Both the position numbers and the translations under genes were made by a program. DNA of 64,000 nt from Billgrantia gudaonensis (GTDB taxonomy: Bacteria; Pseudomonadota; Gammaproteobacteria; Pseudomonadales; Halomonadaceae), in the NCBI RefSeq assembly GCF_900100195.1, contig NZ_FNES01000004.1:1-64000 (forward strand), given 5' to 3'. The notes under the pieces were generated by a model. It did not search any database. It saw nothing but the letters and a program-made list of their open reading frames with translations, and was not told the origin of the DNA. Positions 11,089 to 21,088 of this stretch are shown here, piece by piece (positions within the stretch are counted from its first letter, which is position 1; the number at the start of each line of letters is the position of its first letter).

Positions 11089-12402
11089 TCAACGTCGTGA
11101 ACGCTGTTCGCCTGGATCGGCGCGTCGACCGATACCACGGTAGATCAAGCCATGGTCCGCGACGTGACGAGGGTCGTAGATATTGCGCCCATCGAGCAGC
11201 AAGCGCTCGTTGAGCAAACTCGAAAGGCGTTCCCAGTCCGGGTTCCAGTAATGCTTCCATTCGGTGACCAGCATCAGTGCATCGGCCCCTTCGCAGGCCA
11301 GGTAGGGGTCGTCATCGAGGAGCACCAGCCGCGGGTGGTTGCCGACCGCAGCGTGCAGGGACGGCGTCGCGACCGGGTCATGGACACGTACGCTGACGCC
11401 CTGGGCCCACAGGGCTTCGAGCAGGGTGAGTACCGGGGCATGGTCGATGCGTGCCGAGCCTGGCTTGAAGGCAGCTCCCCAGATCGCCACCGTTCGCCCT
11501 TCCAGGCGACCATGGAAGTGCGTCCACAGCTTGCGAAACAGGGTTTCCTTCTTTTGTTCGTTGATGTCGAGGACCTGCTCGAGCAGTGCCGAGTGACGCC
11601 CGCTGGCCTCCTGGACATCGGCCAGACGCATCAGATCCCGCGAAAAATTGGGGCCGCCGAAACCGCAACCGGGATAGAGATACTCGTAGCCGATTCGCGA
11701 GTCGGCTCCCATCCCCTGGCGTACGTACTCGACATCGACGCCCAGGGTGTCGGCCAGGCCGGCGATCTCGTTCATGTAGCTGATGCGCGTCGCCAGCATG
11801 CCGATGGTGGCCAGCTTGGTGAGCTCCGCGGCACGCCGCGGCATGCACTGGAAGGCATCACGCCGGCGATTGAAAGCGCGCAGCAGTTCGCGGACCTGGG
11901 CTTCCGGCCAGTCATCGTCGCGCCCCAGCAGCCAGCGGCCGGGGCGGGTGAAGCTCTCCCAGGCACGCCCTTCCTCGAGGGTATCGACCAGGGCGACGGC
12001 GTGCACCGGCGCACCGAGCCGGCCCAAGCGTTCCGTCTCCCCGACCGGAAACGTCGAGTTGTTGACCAGCAGCAGCGGCCGCGTGCGCTCGCCAAGCGCG
12101 GCGACCACCAGCGTATCGGCATCGCCGCGTTGCTCGGGCGACAAGGCCAGCCACAGTACGTCGATGGTGCCGGCGTCGCGGTCGTCATCTCCCGCTATCG
12201 TGAGCGCTCCCTGCTGGCGGCCTTCCTCCAGGCGGGCCAGCAGTTGCGGTTCCCGCACGAGCCAATCGGCCCGAACCAGCGACGCCCAGGGCATGCCGGC
12301 GTGGGGCACCCAGTGGACCCGGTGTCCCACCCATGCCAGGGCGGCGGCGGCAGTGACTGCGGCCAGTTCGCTACCATGAATCTCGACGCGCATTCCGCTC
12401 AC
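11089..12402 (-). CDS. UDP-glucose/GDP-mannose dehydrogenase-family protein lacking catalytic residues
   Basis: The 437-aa protein aligns along its length with nucleotide-sugar dehydrogenases: NSTFPVGETERL, AELTKLATIGMLATRISYMNEIAGLADTLGVDV, GADSRIGYEYLYPGCGFGGPNFSRD, and a C-terminal NAD-sugar domain with IWGAAFKPGSARIDHAP. Key residues are missing. The nucleophilic Cys of GFGG(S/Y)C is Asn252, the Asn that follows the conserved Lys196 is Ile200, and the N-terminal dinucleotide motif GxGYVG reads HGSELA. It is probably not a normal UDP-glucose dehydrogenase. The GTG start at 12402 overlaps the galU stop by 4 bp; the ATG at 12393 is an alternative. The pairing with galU is the classic galU-ugd arrangement. 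Confidence 0.85.
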   Translation of the reverse strand: MSGMRVEIHGSELAAVTAAAALAWVGHRVHWVPHAGMPWASLVRADWLVREPQLLARLEEGRQQGALTIAGDDDRDAGTIDVLWLALSPEQRGDADTLVVAALGERTRPLLLVNNSTFPVGETERLGRLGAPVHAVALVDTLEEGRAWESFTRPGRWLLGRDDDWPEAQVRELLRAFNRRRDAFQCMPRRAAELTKLATIGMLATRISYMNEIAGLADTLGVDVEYVRQGMGADSRIGYEYLYPGCGFGGPNFSRDLMRLADVQEASGRHSALLEQVLDINEQKKETLFRKLWTHFHGRLEGRTVAIWGAAFKPGSARIDHAPVLTLLEALWAQGVSVRVHDPVATPSLHAAVGNHPRLVLLDDDPYLACEGADALMLVTEWKHYWNPDWERLSSLLNERLLLDGRNIYDPRHVADHGLIYRGIGRRADPGEQRSRR

Positions 12403-13289
12403 TCCGGCTGGGCGTAGCGAGCGAGCAGTTCACGAAACCCCGCGCCAAGCTCGGGATGCCGCCGGCCATAGGCCAGCGTCGCCTCGAGGTAGCCCAACGG
12501 CTGACCGCAATCGAAGGTCTGGCCACGCATGCGCCACGCATCCACGCCCTTGGCAGCCCGCAGGGCATCGATGGCGTCGGTCAGTTGAATCTCGTTGCCC
12601 GCCCCGGGCGGGGTATCGGCAAGCAGCGCGAAGATCGCACCGGGCAATGCGTAGCGTCCGATCACGGCAAGGTTGGAAGGCGCCGCTTCGCGCGATGGCT
12701 TCTCGACCATGCCGGTCAACGGCGCGGACTGACCCGCCGCGGGTGCGTCGCCTTCGGGCGCCACGATGCCGTAACGGTCGACGCGCTCCCAGGGTACTTC
12801 CTCGACCATCAGTTGGCCGCGCCCGGTGTCTTCGAAAGCGGCGAGCATGCCGGCCAGATCGCTCCGTTCCAGGCCCTCGTCATCGACCAGCACGTCGGGC
12901 AGCAGCACGGCAAAGGGTTCGTCATCACCGATCACCGGCCGTGCGCAGAGCACCGCATGCCCCAACCCCAGCGGCTCCGGCTGACGAACGCTGATGATGT
13001 TGACGTCATCCGGAACGATGTGGCGCAGCTGTTCGAGCAGCGCCTGCTTGCCCTTGGCCTCGAGGGTCGCTTCGAGTTCGAAATGCTTGTCGAAGTGGTT
13101 CTCGATGGCGCCCTTGCTGGTATGGGTCACCAGCACGATGTCGCGTATGCCGGCTCGCACCGCTTCATCGACCACGTACTGGATCACAGGACGGTCGACG
13201 ACGGTGATCATCTCCTTGGGGATCGCCTTGGAGGCCGGCAGGCATCGAGTGCCGAGCCCGGCGACGGGCAGAACGGCCTTGCGTATCAT
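12399..13289 (-). CDS. galU: UTP-glucose-1-phosphate uridylyltransferase
   Basis: GalU makes UDP-glucose from UTP and glucose 1-phosphate for cell-envelope sugars. It is 296 aa. The N-terminal nucleotide-binding signature AVLPVAGLGTRCLPASKAIPKEM is complete, and VDRPVIQYVVDEA, VLVTHTSKGAIENHFD and FDCGQPLGYLEATLAYG follow as in bacterial GalU. The ATG at 13289 is preceded by AGGAC; the frame is open to 13361 but that extension is unlike GalU. It is the first gene of the minus-strand run leading to tamAB and is divergent from ubiG, with about 155 bp between the starts for promoters. Confidence 0.95.
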   Translation of the reverse strand: MIRKAVLPVAGLGTRCLPASKAIPKEMITVVDRPVIQYVVDEAVRAGIRDIVLVTHTSKGAIENHFDKHFELEATLEAKGKQALLEQLRHIVPDDVNIISVRQPEPLGLGHAVLCARPVIGDDEPFAVLLPDVLVDDEGLERSDLAGMLAAFEDTGRGQLMVEEVPWERVDRYGIVAPEGDAPAAGQSAPLTGMVEKPSREAAPSNLAVIGRYALPGAIFALLADTPPGAGNEIQLTDAIDALRAAKGVDAWRMRGQTFDCGQPLGYLEATLAYGRRHPELGAGFRELLARYAQPE

Positions 13290-13444
13290 GGAATCGTCCT
13301 TGTCAGCAGAGTCCGCAACGCACGCAGGCGTTCGGGAGTCCGAATCATGGGAATGCCGCATCGGCTACGGGTACAATACGTGCATGATACCGAAGGAGCC
13401 TGCCGATGCTAATGGCGGCTCGCCAAACACAGGGAGAAGCTCGA

Positions 13445-14167
13445 ATGAGCACAAGCGCCCCACAGACCAACGTCGATCCCGCGGAAGTCGCCAAGTTCGA
13501 ATCCCTGGCCAGCCGCTGGTGGGATCCGGAGAGCGAGTTCAAGCCGCTGCACGACATCAATCCGCTGCGTCTCGACTTCATCGATGCACGCTGTGGGCTG
13601 GCCGGCCGCCAGGTGGTCGACGTGGGCTGCGGCGGAGGCCTGCTCGCCGAGGCCATGGCCCATCGCGGAGCCCGAGTCACGGGCATCGACATGGGCGAGG
13701 CTCCGCTCGGCGTGGCCCGCTTGCACGCCCGGGAAAGCGGTGTCGAAGTCGACTACCAGCAGGCAAGCGCCGAGGCGATGGCCGAGGCACGGCCTGGCGA
13801 ATTCGATGTGGTCACCTGCCTGGAAATGCTGGAACACGTCCCCGATCCGGCGTCGGTGATTCGTGCCTGTGCGACCCTGGTCAAGCCGGGCGGCCACGTC
13901 TTCTTTTCGACCCTCAACCGCAACCCCAAGGCCTATGCGCTGGCGATAATCGGTGCCGAATACCTGCTGCACATGCTGCCTCGCGGCACCCATGACTACG
14001 CCAAGTTCATTCGTCCTTCGGAACTGGCCGGGTGGTGTCGGGAAGCGGGGCTCGAGGTGCGCGAGCAGAGTGGGCTCGTCTACAATCCGCTGACCCGTCG
14101 CTACCGCCTGTCGGCCAGCGATGTCTCGGTCAACTATCTCATGCACTGCCGCCGGGAGCAGCCGTGA
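13445..14167 (+). CDS. ubiG: Ubiquinone biosynthesis O-methyltransferase UbiG
   Basis: UbiG carries out both SAM-dependent O-methylations of ubiquinone synthesis. At 240 aa it equals the E. coli protein. The opening [38 protein letters not shown] is diagnostic, motif I is [16 protein letters not shown], and [11 protein letters not shown] and [16 protein letters not shown] follow. The start at 13445 has GGGAGAAG just upstream. The stop overlaps the GTG start of the next gene (GTGA), so the two are translationally coupled. Confidence 0.96.
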   Translation: MSTSAPQTNVDPAEVAKFESLASRWWDPESEFKPLHDINPLRLDFIDARCGLAGRQVVDVGCGGGLLAEAMAHRGARVTGIDMGEAPLGVARLHARESGVEVDYQQASAEAMAEARPGEFDVVTCLEMLEHVPDPASVIRACATLVKPGGHVFFSTLNRNPKAYALAIIGAEYLLHMLPRGTHDYAKFIRPSELAGWCREAGLEVREQSGLVYNPLTRRYRLSASDVSVNYLMHCRREQP

Positions 14168-14826
14168 ACGCTCGCCCCGATGCCCTGCTCTTCGATCTGG
14201 ATGGCACCCTGGTGGATACGGCGCCGGACCTGGCACGGGCCACCAACGCCCTGCGCGCCCATCATGGATTGTCGCCGCTTCCCTATGAGGTCATCCGCGC
14301 CCAGGTTTCCAACGGTGGCAGCGCGCTGGTCACCCTGGCGCTAGGGCTGGAAAAGGCCGCCGAGGGACACGACGACGCTCGCAGCTTCCTGCTCGCTGCC
14401 TACGGAGAGGCGGTCGCCGCCGAGAGCCGGGTCTTCCCTGCCCTGGCTTCGTTGCTGACGAACTGGCAGGCAGCGACTCGTCCCTGGGGCATCGTCACCA
14501 ACAAACCGCGCGCCTACGCCGCCCCGCTGGTGGCTGCCCTGGACCTCCAGCCCGGAGTGCTGGTTTGCGCCGACGACCTGCCGGTGCGCAAGCCCGACCC
14601 CGCACCGCTGTGGCACGCCGCCGAACGGCTCGGTGTGAGCGCAGAGCGGTGCTGGTACATCGGCGATCACCGACGCGACATGGAAGCGGCACGCCACGCC
14701 GGCATGGTCGGCGTGGCAGTGGGCTACGGCTATATCGAGGCGGACGAAGACTACCGCGACTGGCCCGCCGACCATTGGTACGCCACCGGCGAAGCGCTCG
14801 CTGCCGCCCTATTGGACCCGGCATGA
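14164..14826 (+). CDS. mupP: HAD phosphatase, probable N-acetylmuramic acid 6-phosphate phosphatase
   Basis: This is a 220-aa HAD-superfamily phosphatase related to Gph. Motif I is [11 protein letters not shown] with both aspartates, motif II is in [11 protein letters not shown], and motifs III and IV are VRKPDPAPL and [14 protein letters not shown]. The start is the GTG at 14164, overlapping the ubiG stop. In Pseudomonas the gene in the same ubiG-x-yciK order is MupP, which dephosphorylates MurNAc-6-P in the cell-wall recycling bypass, so I favour that over phosphoglycolate phosphatase. The choice rests on context, not on a diagnostic residue. Confidence 0.85.
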   Translation: MNARPDALLFDLDGTLVDTAPDLARATNALRAHHGLSPLPYEVIRAQVSNGGSALVTLALGLEKAAEGHDDARSFLLAAYGEAVAAESRVFPALASLLTNWQAATRPWGIVTNKPRAYAAPLVAALDLQPGVLVCADDLPVRKPDPAPLWHAAERLGVSAERCWYIGDHRRDMEAARHAGMVGVAVGYGYIEADEDYRDWPADHWYATGEALAAALLDPA

Positions 14827-14961
14827 CCCGTTAAGGTCGCACGAATCGGCGAGCGGGCCAGGCGCCCGGAGCATCGCATCCCAAGGGTATGGAGTCATAC
14901 GTGAGGAATGCGAGCATCCGGGCAATGCAGCGATTCGTCGGGGACGCCTAGCAGCCAGTCA

Positions 14962-15720
14962 TCACCTTGGCGGCTGGGCGTCGAAGCGTTCGCCATTATG
15001 CCCGCGACTGTCGGGCCCCATCAGCCAAAGATAGGTGGGCATGATCGCTTCCGGCGTGAGTAGCGTTTCGGGATCTTCGCCCGGATAGGCACTGGCCCGC
15101 ATCCGGGTGCGAGTGGCGCCCGGGTTGAGGCTGTTGACGCGAATGTTGCCTCGATGCTCGACCTCGTCGGCCAACACCTCCATGAAGCCCTCGGTGGCGA
15201 ACTTGGAAACGCTGTAGGCGCCCCAGTAGGCACGCCCCTTGCGGCCCACGCCGGAAGAGGTGAACACCACCGAGGCATCCTTGGAAGCTTCGAGCAACGG
15301 CATCAGCGCCTGGGTCATCCAGATCGGTCCATTGAGGTTGACCTGCATCACCTGCTCCCACAATGCCGGGTCGTACTGCACGAAAGGCGTGATGTTGCCC
15401 AGCAGTCCGGCATTGTGCAACACGCCATCGAGACGCCCGAACTCCTTGTCCAGCGTCTCGGCCATGTCGTGGTAGTCCTTGAGCGTCGCCCCTTCGAAGT
15501 TCAGGGGAAATATGGCCGGCTGGGGCAGACCCGCCGCTTCGATCTCGTCGTAGACCTTTTCCAGCTTGGAGAGGGTACGCCCCAACAGGATCACCGTGGC
15601 ACCATGGCGGGCAAAGGCCAGCGATGCCGCACGCCCGATGCCGTCGCCGGCCCCCGTCACCAGCACGATCCGCTCCTTGAGCAGATCGGCAGGCGCCTGA
15701 TAGTCGATCTTGCAGTTCAT
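14962..15720 (-). CDS. yciK: YciK-family short-chain oxidoreductase
   Basis: A 252-aa SDR with the NAD(P) motif VTGAGDGIGRAA, the NAG signature LHNAGLLG, a catalytic Ser in FTSSGVGRKGRA and YSVSK for Tyr and Lys. The start MNCKIDYQAPADLL and the end NGERFDAQPPR are typical of YciK. The substrate is unknown for the family. It converges with mupP across a 135-bp gap in which I see no gene. Confidence 0.92.
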   Translation of the reverse strand: MNCKIDYQAPADLLKERIVLVTGAGDGIGRAASLAFARHGATVILLGRTLSKLEKVYDEIEAAGLPQPAIFPLNFEGATLKDYHDMAETLDKEFGRLDGVLHNAGLLGNITPFVQYDPALWEQVMQVNLNGPIWMTQALMPLLEASKDASVVFTSSGVGRKGRAYWGAYSVSKFATEGFMEVLADEVEHRGNIRVNSLNPGATRTRMRASAYPGEDPETLLTPEAIMPTYLWLMGPDSRGHNGERFDAQPPR

Positions 15721-15745
15721 GGCTGTTCCTTCGTCGGCACGCGCA

Positions 15746-16513
15746 TCATAGCGACTGGCGCAGGAAGTCGTCGGCTAGTCCGGCAGCACTGCTGTCGGGG
15801 TGATCGTCGCGAACCCGTTCGAGCAGCGCTCGACTCTCCTCGGGTTCACCCTGCCGCGCCTTGACCAGGCCCAACTTGTAGAGCGCATCGGGCAACTTGC
15901 TGCTATCCGGGAAATCGTCGATCACGCGCTGGAAGGCGGCCTCGGCTTCTTCCAGATTCGCTTCGGCCGAATGCAGCTCGCCCAGCCAGTAATAACCGTT
16001 GGCCGTCAGACGCGTGTCGGGGTACTCGTCCACGAACGTCTCGAAAGCGCGGATCGCCTCTTCGAACTCACGCGACTGCACGTGAGCGAAAGCGGCTTGG
16101 TAGGCGGCCTGAGCGTCTTCGCTGGTTCCGCTCGGCGAGGGCGTTTCGACAACCTGGCGAGCGGCCTGTTCATCCACCTCGGGCGATTCCATGCCGGCAT
16201 CCTCGGCCATCAGCCGCTCGTCCAGATCCATGTACTGTTGTCGCGTCTGATTGCGAAGCTGCTCGAGCTGGTGACGAAGCTCCTCCACCTGGCCGCGCAG
16301 CTGGCGGATCTCCTCCTCGTGCTGCTGCACCTGATTGAAGATCACCAGGTTGCCGCTGGGTGCTTCGCGCACCTCCGTCTGGTCGAGGAAAGAACCCGCT
16401 TCATCGCGCAGATCTTCCACGACAGGACCCTGCTGGGCCAGTGCCGGTAGCCATACGGACAGCGGGAGCACCAGGGCTCCCGCGCCGCACAGCCGTTTCA
16501 GACCGTGTTGCAT
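15746..16513 (-). CDS. cpoB: Cell division coordinator CpoB (YbgF)
   Basis: CpoB is a periplasmic TPR protein that links PBP1B and the Tol-Pal system during constriction. It is 255 aa: signal peptide to about residue 26 (ALVLPLSVWLPALA), an N-terminal trimerising coiled coil (EEEIRQLRGQVEELRHQLEQLRNQ), a Glu/Ser-rich linker and C-terminal TPRs (AYQAAFAHVQSREFEEAIRAF, GYYWLGELHSAEANLEEAEAAF, ALYKLGLVKARQGEPEES). The ATG at 16513 has GGAG 6 nt upstream, better than the ATG at 16525. It is last in the tol-pal run, 33 bp after pal. Confidence 0.94.
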   Translation of the reverse strand: MQHGLKRLCGAGALVLPLSVWLPALAQQGPVVEDLRDEAGSFLDQTEVREAPSGNLVIFNQVQQHEEEIRQLRGQVEELRHQLEQLRNQTRQQYMDLDERLMAEDAGMESPEVDEQAARQVVETPSPSGTSEDAQAAYQAAFAHVQSREFEEAIRAFETFVDEYPDTRLTANGYYWLGELHSAEANLEEAEAAFQRVIDDFPDSSKLPDALYKLGLVKARQGEPEESRALLERVRDDHPDSSAAGLADDFLRQSL

Positions 16514-16546
16514 GCATGACTCCATCGACGCATGGCGTCGAGTCGA

Positions 16547-17083
16547 TCAGTAATCGAAGACGACGCGGCGATTCTCGGCATACGCTTCTTCATCATGGCC
16601 CTGCACGGCCGGACGCTCCTCGCCGTAGCTGACCACCTCGACCTGCGACGGCGAGACGCCCTGCACTTCCAGGAAACGACTGACAGAACCGGCACGGCGC
16701 TCACCCAAGGCCATGTTGTATTCGCGGGTACCGCGCTCATCGGTATGGCCCTGCAGAACCACTCGGGCATCGCCATTGCTGCGCAGGTAGCGCGCATGAG
16801 CCGTCAGTACCGGCTCGTACTGGGACTTGATGGTGTCGCTATCGAAGTCGAAGTAGATGGTACGCACTTCGGGTATCCGGCCATCGGCCTGCTGGCTGGC
16901 TCGGTCACCGGTCGTACCGACTCCGCTGCTGCTGACCTGGCCGGTACCGGCGTCACTGCTGTCGGTTCCACTGCGGCTGCCGTCCGTGGTGCCGTCCTGG
17001 GTTCCGCCGGTGCTGGAGCAACCGGCAATCAGGGCCAGCGAAAACGTCAGGGCCAGCAATCTGGCATGCGACTTGAAAGGCAT
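16547..17083 (-). CDS. pal: Peptidoglycan-associated lipoprotein Pal
   Basis: Pal is an outer-membrane lipoprotein that binds peptidoglycan and TolB. It is 178 aa. The lipobox is LALIAGC (about Cys21), followed by a Gly/Ser/Thr-rich linker and an OmpA-C domain with IYFDFDSDTIK, GHTDERGTREYNMALGERRA and AYAENRRVVFDY. The start at 17083 has AAGGAG with 7-nt spacing. It lies 22 bp after tolB. Confidence 0.96.
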   Translation of the reverse strand: MPFKSHARLLALTFSLALIAGCSSTGGTQDGTTDGSRSGTDSSDAGTGQVSSSGVGTTGDRASQQADGRIPEVRTIYFDFDSDTIKSQYEPVLTAHARYLRSNGDARVVLQGHTDERGTREYNMALGERRAGSVSRFLEVQGVSPSQVEVVSYGEERPAVQGHDEEAYAENRRVVFDY

Positions 17084-17105
17084 CGTCAAACTCCTTGGTG
17101 GCATA

Positions 17106-18395
17106 TCAGTTCAGAAACGGAGACCAGGCAGGCTCCCGTACGTCACCCTGGGCCGATGGCAGGCGATAGGATGCGCGACCGTCGGCTGACACGGCGCTCA
17201 ACACGCCATTATCACCCTGCCGGGTGGCGAAGATTACCATGGTCCCGTTGGGGGCAACACTGGGCGATTCATCCCACCGCGTTTCGCTGAGCGTCACCAG
17301 ACGTCCCGAATCGAGATCCTGCCTGGCCACCTGGTAGCCGTTGCTGCTGCGATGGATCAGAAAGATCGCGTCGCCATCCGGAGCGAAGCGACCACGGGCA
17401 TTGTAATTGCCGGTGAACGTGAGGCGTTCCTGCTCGCCGCTCGCCAGGTCGTAGCGATAGATCTGCGGCCCCCCGCTACGGTCGGAGGTGAACAACAGGC
17501 TCTCTCCGTCCGGTGCCCAGTCCGGCTCGGTATCGATGCTCGAACTGTTGGTGAGGCGCTGGACGCTGCGATCGGCAATGTCCATCACGTAGATCTCGGG
17601 GCGGCCGTCCTTGGACAGCGACATCGCCAGGCGACGTCCATCCGGCGACCAGGCCGGAGCACTGTTGAGACCCTCGAACGACGTCATCCGAACACGCTGT
17701 CCGGAGGCCAGTTCCTGGACGTAGATGGCTGGGCGCCCGCTTTCGAAGGAGACATAAGCCAACTTCTGTCCGTCCGGTGACCAGGCCGGCGATAGAATCG
17801 GCTGTCCGGACTCCAGCACGCGCTGGCTGCCATGGCCATCGGCATCGGCGACGTAGAGACCGAACTGTTGATCATCGCCCACCCCCTGGGCAGTGACGTA
17901 GGCGATGCGCGTCGAGAAGGCTCCGCGAATGCCGGTGATCTCCTCGAACACCTGATCGCTGATGAAGTGGGCACCACCCCGCAGTTCACCGCTGCCGGCG
18001 GTGACCGTCTCGCCCAGCATGCGCTGGCTGCCACTGACGTCCATCAGCTCGTAGCGAATCCGGTAGCCGTCACCGTCACGGCTGACTTCACCGACGACCA
18101 GGTAGCGCACGTCCAGCGCGCTCCATTCCCCATAGCTCACATCCTCGCTACGGGACGGACGATCGAACATGTCATCGCGCGACAGCGGCGCGAAATGGCC
18201 GCTGCGTTCCAGGTCGTCGCTGATCACCTGTGCCACGTCCTCGGGCAACTCCTCGCCATCCGTCGCGAACGGGACTACTGCAATGGGTGTCGCGCGATCG
18301 TTGCCGCGGGTGATCTCGATGGTCAATTGGGCCTGGGCGAGCGTCGTGAAACACAGCATCATGACACCCAACCAAGCAGTCATCAGGGCTTTCAT
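17106..18395 (-). CDS. tolB: Tol-Pal system beta-propeller protein TolB
   Basis: TolB is a periplasmic protein of 429 aa with a signal peptide of about 22 residues ([17 protein letters not shown]), an N-terminal domain ([20 protein letters not shown]) and six C-terminal propeller repeats of the type [21 protein letters not shown], recurring with [26 protein letters not shown] and [11 protein letters not shown]. It binds Pal and is released by TolA. Its ATG overlaps the tolA stop by one base (TGATG), indicating coupling. Confidence 0.97.
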   Translation of the reverse strand: MKALMTAWLGVMMLCFTTLAQAQLTIEITRGNDRATPIAVVPFATDGEELPEDVAQVISDDLERSGHFAPLSRDDMFDRPSRSEDVSYGEWSALDVRYLVVGEVSRDGDGYRIRYELMDVSGSQRMLGETVTAGSGELRGGAHFISDQVFEEITGIRGAFSTRIAYVTAQGVGDDQQFGLYVADADGHGSQRVLESGQPILSPAWSPDGQKLAYVSFESGRPAIYVQELASGQRVRMTSFEGLNSAPAWSPDGRRLAMSLSKDGRPEIYVMDIADRSVQRLTNSSSIDTEPDWAPDGESLLFTSDRSGGPQIYRYDLASGEQERLTFTGNYNARGRFAPDGDAIFLIHRSSNGYQVARQDLDSGRLVTLSETRWDESPSVAPNGTMVIFATRQGDNGVLSAVSADGRASYRLPSAQGDVREPAWSPFLN

Positions 18396-19513
18396 CAGCG
18401 GATATCCCCCGGTGTGAATCTCAGGTTGAATTCTCGGAAACGGCGTTGTGCACCGGCCGGTAGCTGGCGCAGCTCGTTGAACGGCTGGGCAGCTTCGACG
18501 GCCTGGATTGCGGAACGGTCGAAGGAGCTATCACCACTTCCTTGGGTAATGGTAGCTGCGAACAGTTCACCGGATGGTCCCAGGCGAACCTGAACGGTGA
18601 CGGAGAGCCCATCGCCCGCTCCCGGCGGAATCACCCAGGCCTGTTCCACTGCGCGGCGAACCAGATTGATGAAGCTGTTGGCCGCTTCCTGGGCTTGTTC
18701 GGCATTGGCCACCGCATCGCTTTCACCTTCGATGGCACGGTCGAGTCCCTGGTTGGCAGCTTCAGCGGCCCGACGCTGGCGCTCGGCCTCTTCCTCCTCT
18801 CGACGGCGCTGTTCTTCCTCTTGCTGGCGCTGGCGCTGGCGCTCGGCCTCTTCCTCTTCCCGACGGCGCTGCTCTTCCTCCTGCTGGCGCTGGCGCTCGG
18901 CCTCTTCCTCTTCCCGACGGCGCTGCTCTTCCTCCTGCTGGCGCTGGCGTTCGGCCTCTTCCTCCTCTCGACGGCGCTGCTCCTCTTCTTGCTGGCGCTG
19001 ACGCTCGGCCTCTTCTTCAGCCTGACGCTCCGCTTCCGCCGCCGCTTCACGCCGACGCTGCTCCGCTTCGGCTTCCTGCTGTCGGCGCAGCTGCGCCTGG
19101 CGCTCGGCCTCTTCGGCACGCCGCTGGGCTTCGGCCTCGGCGGCACGACGCGCTTCTTCGAGGGCTTGGGCTTCCTCGGCGGCCTGTGAATCGATCTCCG
19201 GCGATCGCTCGGCTTCCTGGGTATCCTCAGGCTCGGGCTCTTCACTCGGCTCCGCCTCGGCCGGTTCGTCAGCCTCGACTTCGCTCGCCTCTTCCTGGCG
19301 CTGCGCGGCGCGCGTGCGCGCCTCCTCGGCGCGTTGGGCCTGGTCGGTCGCCGTTTCGGTACTGACCAGAGTGGCCTGCACGATGGCACTGGACGGCGGC
19401 TCGTCCTCGCTGCCGGGCAGACTGACGACGCTGATCACCACCACCAGGACATGCAGCCCCAGTGCCAATATCAACGGCAAGCCGTATCCAACGCGCTGAT
19501 CGTGTCGGGCCAT
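18395..19513 (-). CDS. tolA: Cell envelope integrity protein TolA
   Basis: TolA is the energy-transducing rod between the TolQR motor and TolB-Pal. It is 372 aa. It has an N-terminal transmembrane helix at about residues 12-32 ([21 protein letters not shown]), an acidic Pro/Glu-rich stretch, and a long helical domain that includes four near-identical 18-residue repeats ([16 protein letters not shown] core), the last with an extra Arg-Gln. The C-terminal domain contains [20 protein letters not shown]. The start at 19513 follows AAGGAC; a GTG at 19537 is possible. The antisense strand of the repeats reads as a hydrophobic open frame, an artefact. Confidence 0.95.
   Translation of the reverse strand: MARHDQRVGYGLPLILALGLHVLVVVISVVSLPGSEDEPPSSAIVQATLVSTETATDQAQRAEEARTRAAQRQEEASEVEADEPAEAEPSEEPEPEDTQEAERSPEIDSQAAEEAQALEEARRAAEAEAQRRAEEAERQAQLRRQQEAEAEQRRREAAAEAERQAEEEAERQRQQEEEQRRREEEEAERQRQQEEEQRRREEEEAERQRQQEEEQRRREEEEAERQRQRQQEEEQRRREEEEAERQRRAAEAANQGLDRAIEGESDAVANAEQAQEAANSFINLVRRAVEQAWVIPPGAGDGLSVTVQVRLGPSGELFAATITQGSGDSSFDRSAIQAVEAAQPFNELRQLPAGAQRRFREFNLRFTPGDIR
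18785..19005. repeat. Coding tandem repeat in tolA (about 54-bp unit, four copies)
   Basis: Four near-identical 54-bp units encode an 18-residue heptad-like block in the TolA rod; one copy carries a 6-bp insertion (Arg-Gln). The near identity at DNA level implies recent duplication or gene conversion and a risk of copy-number change. Confidence 0.85.
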
Positions 19514-19529
19514 GGCGTCCTTGTGCTCC

Positions 19530-19967
<438 letters not shown>

Positions 19968-19979
19968 GGAGTGACTCCC

Positions 19980-20675
19980 TCAGGCGCTGCCGGCTTCGCT
20001 GCGGCCTTGCAGGTTGCGGTGCAGGATGGAGTGAAACTCTTCGGCGAAGTCCTCGTACTTGCCGAGCAGCCGCCCGGACTCGTTGGAGAGTCGATTGTAG
20101 AAAATCACTGCAGGAATGGCCGCAAACAACCCCATGGCAGTGGCGATCAAGGCTTCGGCGATCCACGGTGCCACGGTGGCGAGCGTCGCCTGCTGCGCCA
20201 TGGAGAGCGACTGGAAGGACCCCATGATCCCCCAGACGGTACCGAAAAGCCCGATGTAGGGGCTTGCCGAAGCCACGGTGGCGAGGAACACCAGGTGAAG
20301 AGTCAGGCGGTCTTCCTCACGTGACCAGGCCACCCGCATGCTGCGCTGCACGCCATCGAGGATCGCCTCAGGGCTGCGAGTCTTGGTCAGCAGGCGGTTG
20401 AACTCACGAAACCCGGCACGAAAGACGTGCTCTGCACCCTGGGTTTCCTGTTCGGCCGGCGTCTCGCGGTAGAGTTCGTTGAGATCGACCCCGGACCAGA
20501 AGCGCTCCTCGAATTCCTGGTGGGCCTTGCGCGCGCGACGCATGATGAAAGTGCGCTGGAAGATCACTACCCAGGAGAGAACCGAGCCGATCACCAGGAT
20601 CAGCATCACCAGCTGCACCACGGTGCTGGCGCTCATGATCAGGTGGGGAATGGACATGGAGTCGTTCACGGGCAT
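19980..20675 (-). CDS. tolQ: Tol-Pal motor protein TolQ (ExbB family)
   Basis: TolQ is the three-helix proton-channel subunit of the Tol motor, 231 aa. Helix 1 is STVVQLVMLILVIGSVLSWVVI; the FWSGVDLNELY loop is conserved. Helices 2 and 3 are seen as ATVASASPYIGLFGTVWGIM and ATAMGLFAAIPAVIFYNRLS. The start MPVNDSMSIPHL at 20675 has GAGG directly adjacent; the internal ATG at 20657 (MSIPHLIM) aligns better with E. coli and is a real alternative. It follows ybgC by only a few bases. Confidence 0.94.
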   Translation of the reverse strand: MPVNDSMSIPHLIMSASTVVQLVMLILVIGSVLSWVVIFQRTFIMRRARKAHQEFEERFWSGVDLNELYRETPAEQETQGAEHVFRAGFREFNRLLTKTRSPEAILDGVQRSMRVAWSREEDRLTLHLVFLATVASASPYIGLFGTVWGIMGSFQSLSMAQQATLATVAPWIAEALIATAMGLFAAIPAVIFYNRLSNESGRLLGKYEDFAEEFHSILHRNLQGRSEAGSA

Positions 20676-20680
20676 CCTCG

Positions 20681-21088
20681 TCAATCGTGCTGTGTTCCGT
20701 GGATGGCCGCGGCGAGCGCCGACGGCCATGGCGTGGGCTTGAGGCGGGACGCATCCAGACAGGCGATGTCGACCCTGGCCTCGCACAGGGGTTCCCCGCA
20801 TCGTGTTACCGTCTGTGCAAAGCTCAGCCGGCAACGTCCATGAGACTGGACGGAAGCGTCGACGAACAGCTCATCGTCCAGCCGAGCGGGCTTGACATAG
20901 CGGCATTCCAGACGATGCACCACCAGTTGAATGCCTTCGGCAAGGAGCTCGCTCTGGCTGAGGCCGTGCTGGCGTAGCCACTCGCTGCGCGCCCGCTCCA
21001 TGTATTTGAGATAGTTGACGTAATACACGATACCACCGGCATCGGTATCCTCGAGGTAGACGCGCAGCGGAAAACGCGATTCGCTCAC
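20681..21088 (-). CDS. ybgC: Tol-Pal associated acyl-CoA thioesterase YbgC
   Basis: A 135-aa hotdog-fold thioesterase. The motif [28 protein letters not shown] contains the active-site Asp and is the family signature. The start is the GTG at 21088, which overlaps the ruvB stop (GTGA). The ybgC-tolQ order is the common gammaproteobacterial one, in which YbgC is linked to phospholipid metabolism. Confidence 0.94.
   Translation of the reverse strand: MSESRFPLRVYLEDTDAGGIVYYVNYLKYMERARSEWLRQHGLSQSELLAEGIQLVVHRLECRYVKPARLDDELFVDASVQSHGRCRLSFAQTVTRCGEPLCEARVDIACLDASRLKPTPWPSALAAAIHGTQHD

Noticed and set aside
14827..14961. Small gene or RNA in the mupP/yciK gap
   Set aside because: No frame with a ribosome-binding site and no strong hairpin with a T-run; it is an ordinary gap between convergent genes.
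18785..19005. Regularly spaced repeats as a CRISPR array
   Set aside because: The units are contiguous, contain no unique spacers and are in frame within tolA.
18542..19189. Hydrophobic plus-strand open frame with Leu-Phe repeats, looking like a membrane protein
   Set aside because: It is the complement of the Glu/Arg/Gln repeats of TolA; the hydrophobic pattern is a by-product of those codons.
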